A DNA stretch of 64,000 nt from Nostoc sp. KVJ20. GTDB taxonomy: Bacteria > Cyanobacteriota > Cyanobacteriia > Cyanobacteriales > Nostocaceae. The translations under genes were made by a program, and so were the position numbers. Positions 17,177 through 26,485 of the stretch are shown here, one piece after another (within the stretch, counting starts at the first letter, position 1; each line of letters starts with the position of its first letter). Location of the stretch: assembly GCF_001712795.1 (NCBI RefSeq), contig NZ_KV757634.1, forward strand, positions 1-64,000, written 5' to 3'. Under the pieces are notes generated by a model that saw nothing but the letters and a program-made list of their open reading frames with translations, had not been told where the DNA came from and did no database searches.

Positions 17177-18658
17177 CTACCTAACCGAAAATGCCTCGTT
17201 GAACCGTCGGGTCACAGGCTCAGTGATGAATGTCAAAATTGACTTTTTGCGAGTTACAATTTCACCTGTAGCGGCCATCCCTGGTGTAAATGCTACTTCC
17301 TGACCCCGCACGTTTACGGTGTGTTTACTTAACTTAATTCTTGTAGGAAAAACTAAGCCTAATTCTTTATCAATAATTGCATTCGGACTGACTTGCATTA
17401 CTTCGCCCTCCACAATGCCAAATTCCTGGAAGGGGAAAGTTGCCATTTTCACTTTTGCTTTCATTCCTTGACGAATAAACCCAATATCGCGGTTGAGAAC
17501 TTTCACTTCTAGGAGCATTTCTTCCCCTTCCGGCAAAATTGACACCAATTCTTCACCCACTTGTACTGGCCCTTTAGTGGCTTTGACTCTGTAAATCGTA
17601 CCCGCAACTGGAGCCTCAATGGTTTCTAATGCTTGCTGTTTTCTCGCCTGTTCTAATTGACCTTGAACAGTTGTCAGTTCTTCTTTACGCTTGTTGAACT
17701 GGGTCAAAATTTCACTTTGGCGTTCTGATGCTACACGCTGGGCCTGACTGCGTGCAGCGTTGTAAGCTTGTTCTGCTTGGCGAATTTCTTGGGCTTGGGC
17801 AGCAATATCTTTTTCTAATGATGTGACTTTATCTTGAGCCTCTGTGATTCTATTTTGGGCGTTAATCACTTCATCTTGTGATCTAGTGATTTCTGTCTTT
17901 GCACGAGTTAATCTTTCTTGGGCATCCAAATAATCGACACGAGGTACAGCGCCAGGAGTAATTAGGGTGCGTAAGCTTTTTTCCCTTTCTTCGGCGAGAG
18001 CCAAATTACTTTCAATTTTAATCCGAATGCTATCTGCGTTGGCAAGGTTGGTTTTAGCATTTGCAACGCTGGTTTTGGCATTAACTAAGTTGTCTTGCAA
18101 TCTAGTCAACCGGACTTTGGCTTGATCAATAAGTGCTATTTGGCGATTTGCTTCTGCTTCCGCCCCTGCTTGACGCGCTTGATAGTCTTGCAAACGGGAG
18201 TTTAAAAGTTCATCTTGTACTTTCGTCCCAGTAGTTGTACCTCCAGTACGTTCTGCATCCAAACGTTGCAAATCGTCCTGAATTAATCTCGTAGATTTGG
18301 CTAGGCGGGAAACATCGGTTTTCTGCAAGTCTGGATCTTTTTGAATCAGAATTTGACCTTTAGTAACGCGATCGCCTTCTTGCACTTTGACGGCGACAAT
18401 TGAGCCTCCACCCAAGGATGTCACCGGTCTTACCTGTGTGGAAGCAATTAATTCCCCTGGTGCTGTTGCTACTTCATCTATTTGTGAGAAGTATGCCCAA
18501 GCGATCGCTCCAAATACGATGGCGCTCATCGTTCCCGCTAATAATCTAGTGTACAGGGGTGGCAATTCCTGTACCGCTTTACCTAATTCATAAGTGAGTT
18601 GTTCTTCTGGTTGTGCAAATCGCTCTTTTGTCTGACGTGCTTGAGCAGCATTTACCAT
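17177..18658 (-). CDS. HlyD-family periplasmic adaptor (membrane fusion protein)
   Basis: Such proteins bridge an inner-membrane exporter and an outer-membrane channel in type I secretion or efflux. The 493-aa product has a cytoplasmic N-terminus with one transmembrane helix at about 38-58, a biotinyl-lipoyl half-motif (GGSIVAVKVQEGDRVTKGQIL) at about 85-106, a long Gln/Ala-rich coiled coil at about 110-340, the second lipoyl half (IEAPVAGTIYRVKATKGPVQVGEEL), and a beta-barrel ending near 475. Length and layout fit HlyD of type I secretion. No ABC transporter or TolC gene adjoins it, so its partner must be elsewhere. Cyanobacterial heptamer repeats lie directly upstream. Confidence 0.9.
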   Translation of the reverse strand: MVNAAQARQTKERFAQPEEQLTYELGKAVQELPPLYTRLLAGTMSAIVFGAIAWAYFSQIDEVATAPGELIASTQVRPVTSLGGGSIVAVKVQEGDRVTKGQILIQKDPDLQKTDVSRLAKSTRLIQDDLQRLDAERTGGTTTGTKVQDELLNSRLQDYQARQAGAEAEANRQIALIDQAKVRLTRLQDNLVNAKTSVANAKTNLANADSIRIKIESNLALAEEREKSLRTLITPGAVPRVDYLDAQERLTRAKTEITRSQDEVINAQNRITEAQDKVTSLEKDIAAQAQEIRQAEQAYNAARSQAQRVASERQSEILTQFNKRKEELTTVQGQLEQARKQQALETIEAPVAGTIYRVKATKGPVQVGEELVSILPEGEEMLLEVKVLNRDIGFIRQGMKAKVKMATFPFQEFGIVEGEVMQVSPNAIIDKELGLVFPTRIKLSKHTVNVRGQEVAFTPGMAATGEIVTRKKSILTFITEPVTRRFNEAFSVR

Positions 18659-18776
18659 ATATTTTTGTCCTTTGTCATTCGTTATTTGTCATTTGTCATT
18701 TGTCCTTTGTCCTTTGTCATTTGTCCTTTGTCCTTTGTTATTCACTAATGACTATTGACCAATGACTAATGACTAT
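18659..18776. repeat. Heptamer tandem repeat tract
   Basis: 'tttgtcatttgtcc' units followed by 'aatgactattgacc' units fill the whole gap between the HlyD-type gene and the NmrA-like gene. Confidence 0.85.
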
Positions 18777-19652
18777 TCAAACTGCTAAATAGCGCCGCAA
18801 AAAATTTTCTAGTGTCTCCAATTTAAAGTTATAAATCGCCTCTAAATTGGCAATTTCATCTTTTGTACAGAAAAATTCATTTGCTAGCAATGTGCGATAA
18901 GTTCCTAAAGCTTTTTGGATTTGGGGATTAAATAAACCCAATGCACTCTGTAACCCATCAATGACAAATAGTGGTGAGTTAATTATTACTGGCTCTTTAG
19001 TAAAGATCCGACCAAAAATCCGGGGAATATCTTCTCGCAATAAAATCTCTGGGCCTCCGACGGGTAAAATCTGGTTACGAGCGCCTTCAAATGTCACAGA
19101 ATCCACGACTATCCTTGCCAAATCATCGGTACTGACAATTGAGGTACGGTTTTTGCGATCGCCAATTAGCAGATACAATCCTGTTTCGCGAAACCGTTCT
19201 ACTAATGGCAGCAAGTTAGATGCTAATCCAGCTGGGCGTAAAATTGTGTAATTCAAGCCACTAGCTGCCAAATATTGCTCTACTGCCCGTTTGGCTTTGA
19301 ACACAGGAGCGTCTTCATAACCGCGATCGGCTCCCAGTACGGAAATGAAAACAAAATGCTCGACGCCATTGGCTTTTGCTTGGTCAATAAGTTCAATATT
19401 GGCGCGGTAATCTAAAGATAGGGCATCGCTATCAGAACCGTGGGCGCTGATAATATACTGGACACCTCGGCTAGCTTTCTGGATATCTTTTTCGTGTAGC
19501 AAGTCACCAATAAAGATTTCTGCACCCCGGTGTTCTAACTCGCTGTAGCGCGAGTTAAGGCGGACAAATGCCCGCACAGACTGTTCTCGTTGCCGTAGGA
19601 GTCGCACAACTCTGCGACCAATTCCTCCCGTTGCTCCAGTTACCAGAAACAT
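18777..19652 (-). CDS. NAD(P)-binding atypical SDR / NmrA-like protein
   Basis: The 291-aa product is a Rossmann-fold protein with TGATGGIGRRVVRLL at residues 4-18, the glycine motif of atypical short-chain reductases, and the later GDLLHEKDI and FVFISVLGA segments common to the NmrA/Ycf39-like group. The classical YxxxK pair is replaced by KAKRAVEQYLAASGL, where the Lys is kept but no Tyr stands four residues earlier, so catalysis is uncertain. In cyanobacteria relatives act in photosystem assembly or as redox sensors, but I cannot assign that here. The C-terminal end and stop lie at the edge of the repeat tract. Monocistronic. Confidence 0.82.
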   Translation of the reverse strand: MFLVTGATGGIGRRVVRLLRQREQSVRAFVRLNSRYSELEHRGAEIFIGDLLHEKDIQKASRGVQYIISAHGSDSDALSLDYRANIELIDQAKANGVEHFVFISVLGADRGYEDAPVFKAKRAVEQYLAASGLNYTILRPAGLASNLLPLVERFRETGLYLLIGDRKNRTSIVSTDDLARIVVDSVTFEGARNQILPVGGPEILLREDIPRIFGRIFTKEPVIINSPLFVIDGLQSALGLFNPQIQKALGTYRTLLANEFFCTKDEIANLEAIYNFKLETLENFLRRYLAV

Positions 19653-20205
19653 ATAAATACCTTAATTGAATATTTCAGCGTTTATAGTTTTTGAAATGCT
19701 CGATATATGCTCAAAATCTGATAAGCATTCAACAAAGGTACGAGCATATTTTTATACTTTGTTACCATGCTCAAGATATTCTCACCAAAACAGGGAGTGG
19801 GGAGTCGGGAGTGGGGAGTCGGGAGAATATTGAAAATACCCTACTCCCTTATAGTTTGAAGCCTCCCCTTTTTAGGGGGAATGTTGAGAAAAAATTGTCA
19901 AAAGAAGCACGCAGTGCCGACACACGAGATGTCGATATCAAATCCCTTGTTTTCAAGCAGGGGTTTCCTTACTCCCTCTTCCCTACTCCCTACTCCCTCG
20001 TTAAGCCAACTAAACCAATAAGTCACACCTTATCTATCTTAATACTGTAAAAATTATCCCCCATATCTTTGTAGATGTGGGGGATAGGGTAATGGGATTA
20101 GTTTTACTCGCTCAACAAATCAATAGCTTGTTCAACTGACATCTTAGCCTTCTAGGAGAGAGAAATAGAAGAGAGGTTTTCCATATACCGTGAAAAGTCA
20201 GCTTT
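19653..20205. other. Repeat-rich gap before the desaturase gene end
   Basis: This contains 'gggagtcgggagtg' and 'ccctactccctactccc' tracts of opposite sense, and a hairpin at 20056-20085 (atccccca...tgggggat) standing downstream of the minus-strand desaturase gene. An open frame at 19691-20050 runs through these repeats and is not credible. Confidence 0.55.
20056..20085. terminator. GC-rich hairpin downstream of the desaturase gene
   Basis: A stem of about 13 bp with one or two mismatches (atcccccatatct / agatgtgggggat) surrounds a short loop. A related hairpin (cccctacatct / agatgcagggg) is found at 21684-21709, so it is also a dispersed repeat. Confidence 0.4.
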
Positions 20206-21294
20206 TTAATTGTCGCTTGTAGGGCAGGGAACAGACTTTTCTCCTGACCAATCTGTAAGAGTATCTTCATCTTTATAATGTCGGGGAGTTTGCAGCAGCA
20301 AGTACCATGCCTCCCCAGCATCCAATAAATTAAAGCGTTCAGGATAGTGAGTTTCTAACAAATCCCTAACCAGACAATAGTAATCAGAGTTCATTCCTGG
20401 AAAAATATGATGTTCAGTGTGGTGAGAAAAATTTAAATGCAACAGGTCAAATATTTTATAAACCCGCAGAGACATACTATTAATCAGTGGATCGTTAACG
20501 CTGGTCATCCTACAAAGTAAATGATTTGTATAAATATAAAACATTACTCCAGCATAACCAAGTGCAATTGGTAAAAAGTAACCAAGTATGAGCTTTATGG
20601 GTTCAAATTGGAGATAGATGAGGATACTCAGATGAATCATTATCATGATTACTAATTCCCCTGCGATCGCCCGACGATCTTTAGGACTGACTGTAAATGC
20701 AGCCGGAACATAATCGACGGATTCGTGATTGAAAAATAGCACAGATGTCAGATTGCGAAAAGTATGTACTCCCCAAGCAGAAGTCATTCCCACTGTGAAC
20801 CATATCGGATTGACTTCAGTAGAAGGCACAAACAAGTCCTGAATCCATTTTCCCCAGGTTGTAGGCTGTTCATATAAGTAATTGCGATCAGGGTCGCCCA
20901 AATCATTAGTGTGATTATGATGTACTCGATTATGAACTGCCTTCCACAACGTTGGTGGCATCCACAACATTGTTAGCCCTAAAAAGCTAATAATATAAGA
21001 TAATCGGGCGTTTTTAATCACGCTACCATGCATCAGATCGTGAGTGCTAAATAGTAAGACAACCACGCTGTTGCCCATAACGATGCTTAGAGGTAGATAA
21101 AGCCATAAAAGATATGGCGACCAACAATCTAGCCGAGCCGCTATCATCCAACCTAGAATCAAAATTGCCAGATTAATGAACAAGATAACTAATTTACTTG
21201 GATCGGGGATAAATGCTTCCGGTGGCATTAGGGAACGTAATTCTTTGGCATATATTTTCTGATGAATTAGTTTCTGCTCGGTACTAATAGTCAT
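20206..21294 (-). CDS. Membrane fatty acid desaturase family protein
   Basis: This is a di-iron membrane enzyme that should introduce a double bond, or hydroxylate, an acyl-lipid or similar substrate. In the 362-aa product the three histidine boxes are intact: HDLMH at 85-89, HNRVHH at 121-126 and HHTEHH at 291-296. Four to five hydrophobic segments surround them (for example 35-52, 63-83, 100-112 and 214-230), the usual layout of the FA_desaturase family. I cannot fix the regiospecificity, and carotenoid hydroxylase/ketolase relatives share the same boxes. ATG start at 21294. It stands alone between repeat-rich gaps. Confidence 0.88.
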   Translation of the reverse strand: MTISTEQKLIHQKIYAKELRSLMPPEAFIPDPSKLVILFINLAILILGWMIAARLDCWSPYLLWLYLPLSIVMGNSVVVLLFSTHDLMHGSVIKNARLSYIISFLGLTMLWMPPTLWKAVHNRVHHNHTNDLGDPDRNYLYEQPTTWGKWIQDLFVPSTEVNPIWFTVGMTSAWGVHTFRNLTSVLFFNHESVDYVPAAFTVSPKDRRAIAGELVIMIMIHLSILIYLQFEPIKLILGYFLPIALGYAGVMFYIYTNHLLCRMTSVNDPLINSMSLRVYKIFDLLHLNFSHHTEHHIFPGMNSDYYCLVRDLLETHYPERFNLLDAGEAWYLLLQTPRHYKDEDTLTDWSGEKSVPCPTSDN

Positions 21295-22052
21295 AAATCA
21301 TTGTCACGTAAAGAATTTAAGCAAGCACAGTTTTGCGGAGAATCGTAGTCTTTTAAACTCGGACGATTCAATTCGCAGTAGGTCAGCTTATCACCATATC
21401 ACAAAATATTTTTACAAGAGATATATTGCAGAATTTTGCCTCATAATAAATTCTGCGGCTCATAGCGAAAGTCATGTTAAACTGGCTGAAATTACTGTTT
21501 TACAAGGATTTTATGCTGGTAAATACACAAGTTGAAAAAGCCCGATTTTCCTTTTTTCTCTTGTTACCATGCAGAGTAGGGGAACAAGGAAAGTCTCATC
21601 AAGCTAGGCTTTTACAATTTTTGTGTACACTGTATGCCAGGGGCTAGACAAAAGTCTGTAAAAAGGTTTCCTAATTTGCAATCCCCCTACATCTAAAAAG
21701 ATGCAGGGGTAGTCATGAAATATTGATTATTAATCAATTTGTGGGCGCTATTCACCAAAAATTTGGGTCTGTTCGCGAAGCGTCTCGTAGAGAAGCCCCG
21801 TCTTTTGAAGACGGCTTTTTATCATCGGTGACAGGACTTTAAATGAGTAATGAGTAACGAGTAATGAGTAATGAGTGGATGAGAAATGGGTATTTACTCA
21901 TTACTTATTACTTATTACTTATTACTCCAGAATCACCGACCCTTCTTTCTCGGTGAGTATGTCACCGATTAATCCCACTTACCGCAGGTGTGATGTCTAC
22001 GATGGACTACTTACGCACTATCTATGCTTTGTATAAGCAGCCCATCTTAAAA
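21295..22052. other. Repeat-rich gap between desaturase and S1-domain genes
   Basis: No gene is visible in this 758-bp stretch. It holds a copy of the left-edge dispersed repeat (21573-21638), a hairpin at 21684-21709, a 'cgtctcgtagagaag' word, a hairpin with T run at 21798-21820, and 'aatgagt' heptamers at 21843-21880 whose complement 'attactt' units follow at 21897-21925. Confidence 0.55.
21798..21820 (+). terminator. Terminator-like hairpin with no plus-strand gene upstream
   Basis: ccgtctt-ttg-aagacgg is followed by CTTTTT, a textbook intrinsic terminator shape on the plus strand. Both flanking genes are on the minus strand, so it either ends an unseen plus-strand RNA or is a repeat relic. 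Confidence 0.4.
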
Positions 22053-22955
22053 CTATTCAGATGCTTTGTTATTAGCTCTATTGGCACGCGCCTCAGCTGA
22101 AGCCATCACTTCATCCATATTTTCTAAGACTTCGCCAGGGAAGTTTTCCAAAACTCTGGTAGAAAGAGCAACCCGCCCTTTCCCCTCATCTAAGTCAATA
22201 ATTACAGCTTTAATTGGCTGACCAACTTGAAATACTTTTTCAAGAGATTCAATGAATTTTTGGCTTACTTGCTTAATATGAAGCAAGGCGCTCATACCAC
22301 TTAAATCAACAAATACACCAAAAGGTTTGATGCCGGTAACTTTGCCTTCCACCAGTTGACCTAGTTCTAATAAACTGAAGTTGCTAGAACGAGTTGCTAA
22401 ACGTTGAGAAAGAATGAGTTTATTGGTGTTTTTATTAATTTCCAAAAAGCCCACAGTCAGATTTTGACCTTTGAGTGCTTCTAAATTATCACGTTCGGCG
22501 AGGTGCGATCGCGGAATAAATCCCCGCAAGGAGAGAATATCGACGGTTACACCACCTTTATTCACACCCATAACCCTTACTTGCACAGTTTGGGCATTTT
22601 CCTGCATTTCGGCCAATCGTTCCCAGATGTGCTGAATTTCCAACTGCTTTCGAGAAAGGGTGACTTGACCTTCTGCATCCTGATCTCGGATAATCAAAAA
22701 CTGCATTTCCTCTTGCAATGGCAGCACCTCCGATAAATCGGTAACTGCTCTCAAAGAAGCCTCATCGCGCGGCAGAAAAGCTGACGACTTGCCACCAATA
22801 TCCACATAGGCCCCATCATGGTCAAGTTGGAACACTTTACCATGTACAATCTGTCCCTTTTGAAATTGGTAGTCGTGCTTTTCTAGTGCTTTGGCAAAAT
22901 CGTCCATTGTAAATGACGAATTGGCTGTTTGAGAAAGTTTCGATTCGGAATTCAT
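22053..22955 (-). CDS. S1 RNA-binding domain protein (small ribosomal protein S1-like)
   Basis: The 300-aa product contains three S1 (OB-fold) RNA-binding repeats: about 33-103 (KGQIVHGKVFQLDHDGAYVDI), 118-188 (more diverged), and 203-273 (EGKVTGIKPFGVFVDLSGMSALLHI). Cyanobacterial S1 proteins have three such repeats instead of the six in E. coli, and bind mRNA during initiation. This matches the Rps1-like group, but because cyanobacteria often carry more than one S1 paralogue I leave the symbol empty. An N-terminal Ser/Gln-rich segment precedes the first repeat. ATG start. Monocistronic, with heptamer repeats upstream. Confidence 0.88.
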   Translation of the reverse strand: MNSESKLSQTANSSFTMDDFAKALEKHDYQFQKGQIVHGKVFQLDHDGAYVDIGGKSSAFLPRDEASLRAVTDLSEVLPLQEEMQFLIIRDQDAEGQVTLSRKQLEIQHIWERLAEMQENAQTVQVRVMGVNKGGVTVDILSLRGFIPRSHLAERDNLEALKGQNLTVGFLEINKNTNKLILSQRLATRSSNFSLLELGQLVEGKVTGIKPFGVFVDLSGMSALLHIKQVSQKFIESLEKVFQVGQPIKAVIIDLDEGKGRVALSTRVLENFPGEVLENMDEVMASAEARANRANNKASE

Positions 22956-22989
22956 GACTTTTGAAGATTAATTGTTATTTGATATGGTG

Positions 22990-23085
22990 CCACTGGAGTT
23001 TAGATTGTCATTTGTCACTTGTCGTTTGTCATTCGTAAGTTGTCCTTTGTTATTCACTAATGACTAATGACTAATGACAAACTTG
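22990..23085. repeat. Heptamer tandem repeat tract
   Basis: 'gtcatttgtcacttgtcgtttgtc' type units are followed by 'aatgact' units, filling the gap between two minus-strand genes. Confidence 0.8.
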
Positions 23086-23097
23086 CCTGCGTATGCT

Positions 23098-23838
23098 TCA
23101 GTTTAGTTGACTAAAGAGTTGTTTTACTTGCTCCCAAGCATCGGCCGCAGCTTTAGGATTATAACTGGCGCGATGGTCACAGAAAAATCCGTGATCAGCT
23201 CCATCGTAGCGAAACACGCGATGAGGAATTTTATATTTTTCTAACTCTGCCTCAATCTCGTCTACTTGTTCCGTTGGGATGCTAGCATCTTCTTTACCAA
23301 AGAAGCCATATAGAGTACCTGGAATTTCTCTGGTACGGGTGACAGTGGGAGCGCCACCTCCTGGTGTACGGGTGGTAATTCCAGCACCGTAGAAGGAGGC
23401 TGTAGCTTTAATATCTGGCAAAGTGGCTGCAAGATATGCGACATGACCACCAAAGCAGAAGCCAATACAGCCAAAGCCATCTTTTTTCACTTGGGGCAGA
23501 TTTTTGAGGTAGTCAATTGCTAATTGAATATCGCTCAATAACTCTGATGCTTGAGTCTGCATGGCGTAGCTTCTGCCAGTTTCAATGTCTTCGGGTGTGT
23601 ATCCGGTTTCAAAGCCGGGAGCAATCCGTTGAAAAAGCGCAGGTGCGATCGCTACATACCCAAGTTTGGCAATCTGTTCTGTAACTTCCCGAATGTGAAC
23701 GTTGACACCAAAAATCTCTTGTAATACCACCACTCCTGGGTAAGAACCAGGTTCTTTTGGCTCTGCAAGATAAGCAGACACTTGAATATTATCTTGCAAA
23801 AGATTAACCGTTGTGGTAATTGTTGCTTGCTCTGTCAT
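23098..23838 (-). CDS. Dienelactone hydrolase family protein
   Basis: This cytoplasmic alpha/beta hydrolase has the dienelactone hydrolase fold. In the 246-aa product the Cys-type triad is in place: nucleophile Cys128 in GCIGFCFGGH, Asp184 in FGKEDASIP, and His216 in YDGADHGFF. The early motif VVVLQEIFGVNVHIREV contains the Glu that orients the cysteine in true dienelactone hydrolases. The real substrate is unknown, since most genomic relatives act on unidentified esters. There is no signal peptide. ATG start at 23838. Confidence 0.9.
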   Translation of the reverse strand: MTEQATITTTVNLLQDNIQVSAYLAEPKEPGSYPGVVVLQEIFGVNVHIREVTEQIAKLGYVAIAPALFQRIAPGFETGYTPEDIETGRSYAMQTQASELLSDIQLAIDYLKNLPQVKKDGFGCIGFCFGGHVAYLAATLPDIKATASFYGAGITTRTPGGGAPTVTRTREIPGTLYGFFGKEDASIPTEQVDEIEAELEKYKIPHRVFRYDGADHGFFCDHRASYNPKAAADAWEQVKQLFSQLN

Positions 23839-24138
23839 AATAATTTTTACCAGTGCTGTGTAATTAGCTGTGTGTTTATTTGATATAACTATGCCAGTAT
23901 GCCCAGGTTATTCCCAATTAAATTATCAATTACCAATAGTGAGCGCATTAGAAATTTCTACCAGAAAAACTTTATATGTAAATAAAATATTCAATATGTA
24001 GCAAATGCATCTAGACACCAAAATAGTGCTGAGTTAAAAGTGCTGAGTAGGCAAGCAACACTTAATACTCAAACCTCAGCACGGGCAAACGCCCCGTTAA
24101 CAGCACTCATCAGCACTTAGTATTCAGGAGGTTTGGTG
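23839..24138. promoter_or_regulatory. Divergent gap with repeated 'agtgctgag' words
   Basis: The gap separates the divergent hydrolase and GntR genes. 'agtgctgagt' occurs twice directly near 24026-24050 and in inverted form ('cctcagcac', 'cagcacttag') near 24076-24120, which could be an operator array for the GntR regulator or a repeat. AGGAGG at 24126-24131 is the ribosome site for the GntR gene. Confidence 0.4.
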
Positions 24139-25122
24139 ATGATTCAATTCCGTATTCAGCCAGACAGCGAAATTCCGGCATCAACCCAGCTGTTTAATCA
24201 AATCAGGTTTGCGATCGCTTCCCGGCAATATCCCCCTGCTTACAAGTTACCAAGCACACGGGCGCTAGCAATGCAAACTGGGTTACACCGTAATACCATT
24301 AGCAAAGTTTACCGTCAACTAGAAGAAGACGGATTTGTTGAAAGTATGGCTGGTTCGGGAATTTATGTTCGTCCCCAAGGTCATGAGGGCGGTAGTAGAC
24401 TGCAATCACCAATACTCAAACAAAATCCTGATGCATATCAAGTTGTCCAGAAAGCACTCGATGATTTGCTCACCCAAGGATGTTCACTCAATCAAGCCAG
24501 GGAGCTATTTTTAGCGGAAATTGACTGGCGCTTGCGTTGTAGTGCGCGGGTACTGGTTGCAGTTCCATCTTATGATATGGGTGCTGGTGAGTTGATGGTC
24601 TATGAATTAGAGCGATCGCTAAAAATCCCAGTCCAGTTGGTAGCAATGGAAGAATTAACAGCTGTGTTAGATAAAACTACCTCTGCGACAGTCGTCACAA
24701 GTCGGTATTTTATCAGTAATGTGGAAGCGATCGCAGCTCCAAAAGCTGCACGAGTAATTCCTTTGGATATCTACGACTACAGCAAAGAACTCAGCCTCTT
24801 GAAAACTCTACCAAAAGAAAACTGTGTTGGGATAGTTAGCCTCAGTTCCGGGATTGCACGAGCAGCAGAAGTCATCCTCCACGGCTTGCGGGGCGATGAA
24901 CTACTGGTGATGACTTCGCAACCAAAAGATGCTTATAAACTTCAGGCAATGGTTAAACGGGCTGAGGTAATCATCAGCGATCAAGCCAGTTTTGCGGCAG
25001 TACAAGCAGCCGTGCAAGCCTCTGATGAAGATATTATTCGTCCACCAAAGCTGATTAAGGTTGAGAATTATATCGGCGCTAACTCGATTAACTTGCTAAA
25101 ACGAGAACTGGGTTTAAGTTAA
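24139..25122 (+). CDS. GntR-family transcriptional regulator with atypical C-terminal domain
   Basis: The N-terminal 75 residues are a GntR winged helix: STQLFNQIRFAIASRQYPPAYKLPSTRALA, then GLHRNTISKVYRQLEEDGFVES and SGIYV. The remaining roughly 250 residues are too short for the MocR aminotransferase domain and do not look like FCD or UTRA. They have a Rossmann-like character (VLVAVPSYDMGAGELMVYEL, then a second half with VGIVSLSSGIARAAEVILHG), suggesting a ligand-sensing fold. I start it at ATG 24139, seven bases after AGGAGG; in-frame TTG 24133 and GTG 24136 are too close to that site. Divergent from the dienelactone hydrolase gene. Ligand and targets unknown. Confidence 0.88.
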   Translation: MIQFRIQPDSEIPASTQLFNQIRFAIASRQYPPAYKLPSTRALAMQTGLHRNTISKVYRQLEEDGFVESMAGSGIYVRPQGHEGGSRLQSPILKQNPDAYQVVQKALDDLLTQGCSLNQARELFLAEIDWRLRCSARVLVAVPSYDMGAGELMVYELERSLKIPVQLVAMEELTAVLDKTTSATVVTSRYFISNVEAIAAPKAARVIPLDIYDYSKELSLLKTLPKENCVGIVSLSSGIARAAEVILHGLRGDELLVMTSQPKDAYKLQAMVKRAEVIISDQASFAAVQAAVQASDEDIIRPPKLIKVENYIGANSINLLKRELGLS

Positions 25123-25274
25123 TTAAAACTTACGCAAAATATTTCTCAAACTCTCATTCTCTGTGCCCTCTGCGCCTCTGCGGTTCGTTATTCTCCAACT
25201 CGTACCAGTCCTATTAATCTCAAGATAATTCGACCAACATCTTTAAGAGCAACTGATACAGAAGGGATAAAGTA

Positions 25275-26471
25275 GTGCAAATTGTGATTGTGGGCGCAGG
25301 CCCAACAGGTGTAACCCTTGCCCTGCTTCTTGTAAAACGTGGTATTGCTGTAACGTTAATTGAAGCAGCAAAAGACTTTCATCGTGTATTTCGCGGCGAA
25401 GGATTAATGCCCAGTGGCTTAGATGCTCTAGAGCAAATGGGTCTATCGGCATTATTAGAACATATTCCCCATCGGCAACTCGACGCGTGGGAATTCATTA
25501 TCGGGGGCAAGCAGTTGTTTCGAGTTGATGAACCAATGGGGGCAACTCAACCCTGTACACTGGTTTCACAACCACCACTACTAAAAGCACTGATTTCGGA
25601 AGCTCAAACCAATGATGGGTTTGAATTTATCCAAGGTATTCCTGTCAAGGATTTATTGTGGAGTAACCAACGTGTCGCAGGTGTAGTACTGAGCGATGGA
25701 AGAGAATTTGCTGCTGACTTAGTGGTTGGGGCAGATGGTAGAAATTCCCTTGTGCGACAACGTATAGGATTAGAATTGGTACGCCAGCCCAAAAATATTG
25801 ATATTCTCTGGTTTAAACTTGCCGCCAGCCCTGAGTTTGCAGCCGATAATGTGTTTCGTACTATTGTAAATGGCGATCGCGTATTTACCATCTTTCACGG
25901 AGCAGAATCAGGAAAACTACATCTGGCTTGGGTGATGTCAGCAACCGAAAATACTGACTCCAAACAAGCCAACTGGGCAGAGATTTTTGCCTCACTATCA
26001 CCCTCATGGCTAGCAGAGCATTTCCGTAATCATGCAGACACTATCGAATCCCCCATTCGGCTCTCTGTTGTGGTGGGTTATTGTCCCCAATGGCACGCAC
26101 CAGGGGTACTGCTTTTAGGTGATGCTGCACACCCAATGTCTCCCGTCCGTGCCCAAGGAATTAATCTCGCATTCCGTGATGTGATTGTCGCCGCTAATCA
26201 TCTTGTGCCACTGTTGCAAAAAGAAGCTGGACACCAAGATATTGACATGGCACTGTCGCACATCCAAGCAGAACGTGAGCCAGAAATTATCCGCGCCCAG
26301 CAACTCCAGTTAGAAGAAGCTGAACAAGGCGAACTACTGCGAAAAAATGCACTGCTGCGATCGCTGTTGATTCAACTTGCCCCCTTACTCCGTAAAATAA
26401 TTAAAAAGTCTTGGTTAAGGCGACAATATAAAATGCGTCAAGGTATCACACAGGTACACTTAAGTGTCTAA
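25275..26471 (+). CDS. FAD-dependent monooxygenase (PHBH/aromatic hydroxylase type)
   Basis: This is a flavoprotein that should use NAD(P)H and O2 to hydroxylate an aromatic or polyketide-like substrate. The 398-aa product has the dinucleotide motif IVIVGAGPTGVTLALLL at 3-19, the DG motif VVGADGRNSLVRQRIGL at about 150-166, and the GD motif VLLLGDAAHPMSPVRAQGIN near 277. Length is normal for the class A flavin monooxygenases. GTG start at 25275 after GAAGGG. It follows the GntR gene by 150 bp on the same strand and may be controlled by it, but the gap argues for a separate promoter. Confidence 0.9.
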   Translation: MQIVIVGAGPTGVTLALLLVKRGIAVTLIEAAKDFHRVFRGEGLMPSGLDALEQMGLSALLEHIPHRQLDAWEFIIGGKQLFRVDEPMGATQPCTLVSQPPLLKALISEAQTNDGFEFIQGIPVKDLLWSNQRVAGVVLSDGREFAADLVVGADGRNSLVRQRIGLELVRQPKNIDILWFKLAASPEFAADNVFRTIVNGDRVFTIFHGAESGKLHLAWVMSATENTDSKQANWAEIFASLSPSWLAEHFRNHADTIESPIRLSVVVGYCPQWHAPGVLLLGDAAHPMSPVRAQGINLAFRDVIVAANHLVPLLQKEAGHQDIDMALSHIQAEREPEIIRAQQLQLEEAEQGELLRKNALLRSLLIQLAPLLRKIIKKSWLRRQYKMRQGITQVHLSV

Positions 26472-26485
26472 AAAACCGCCAGTAG

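Noticed and set aside
19691..20050. 119-codon frame in the gap after the NmrA-like gene
   Set aside because: It is built from 'gggagtcggg' and 'ctccctactccc' repeats; low-complexity translation.
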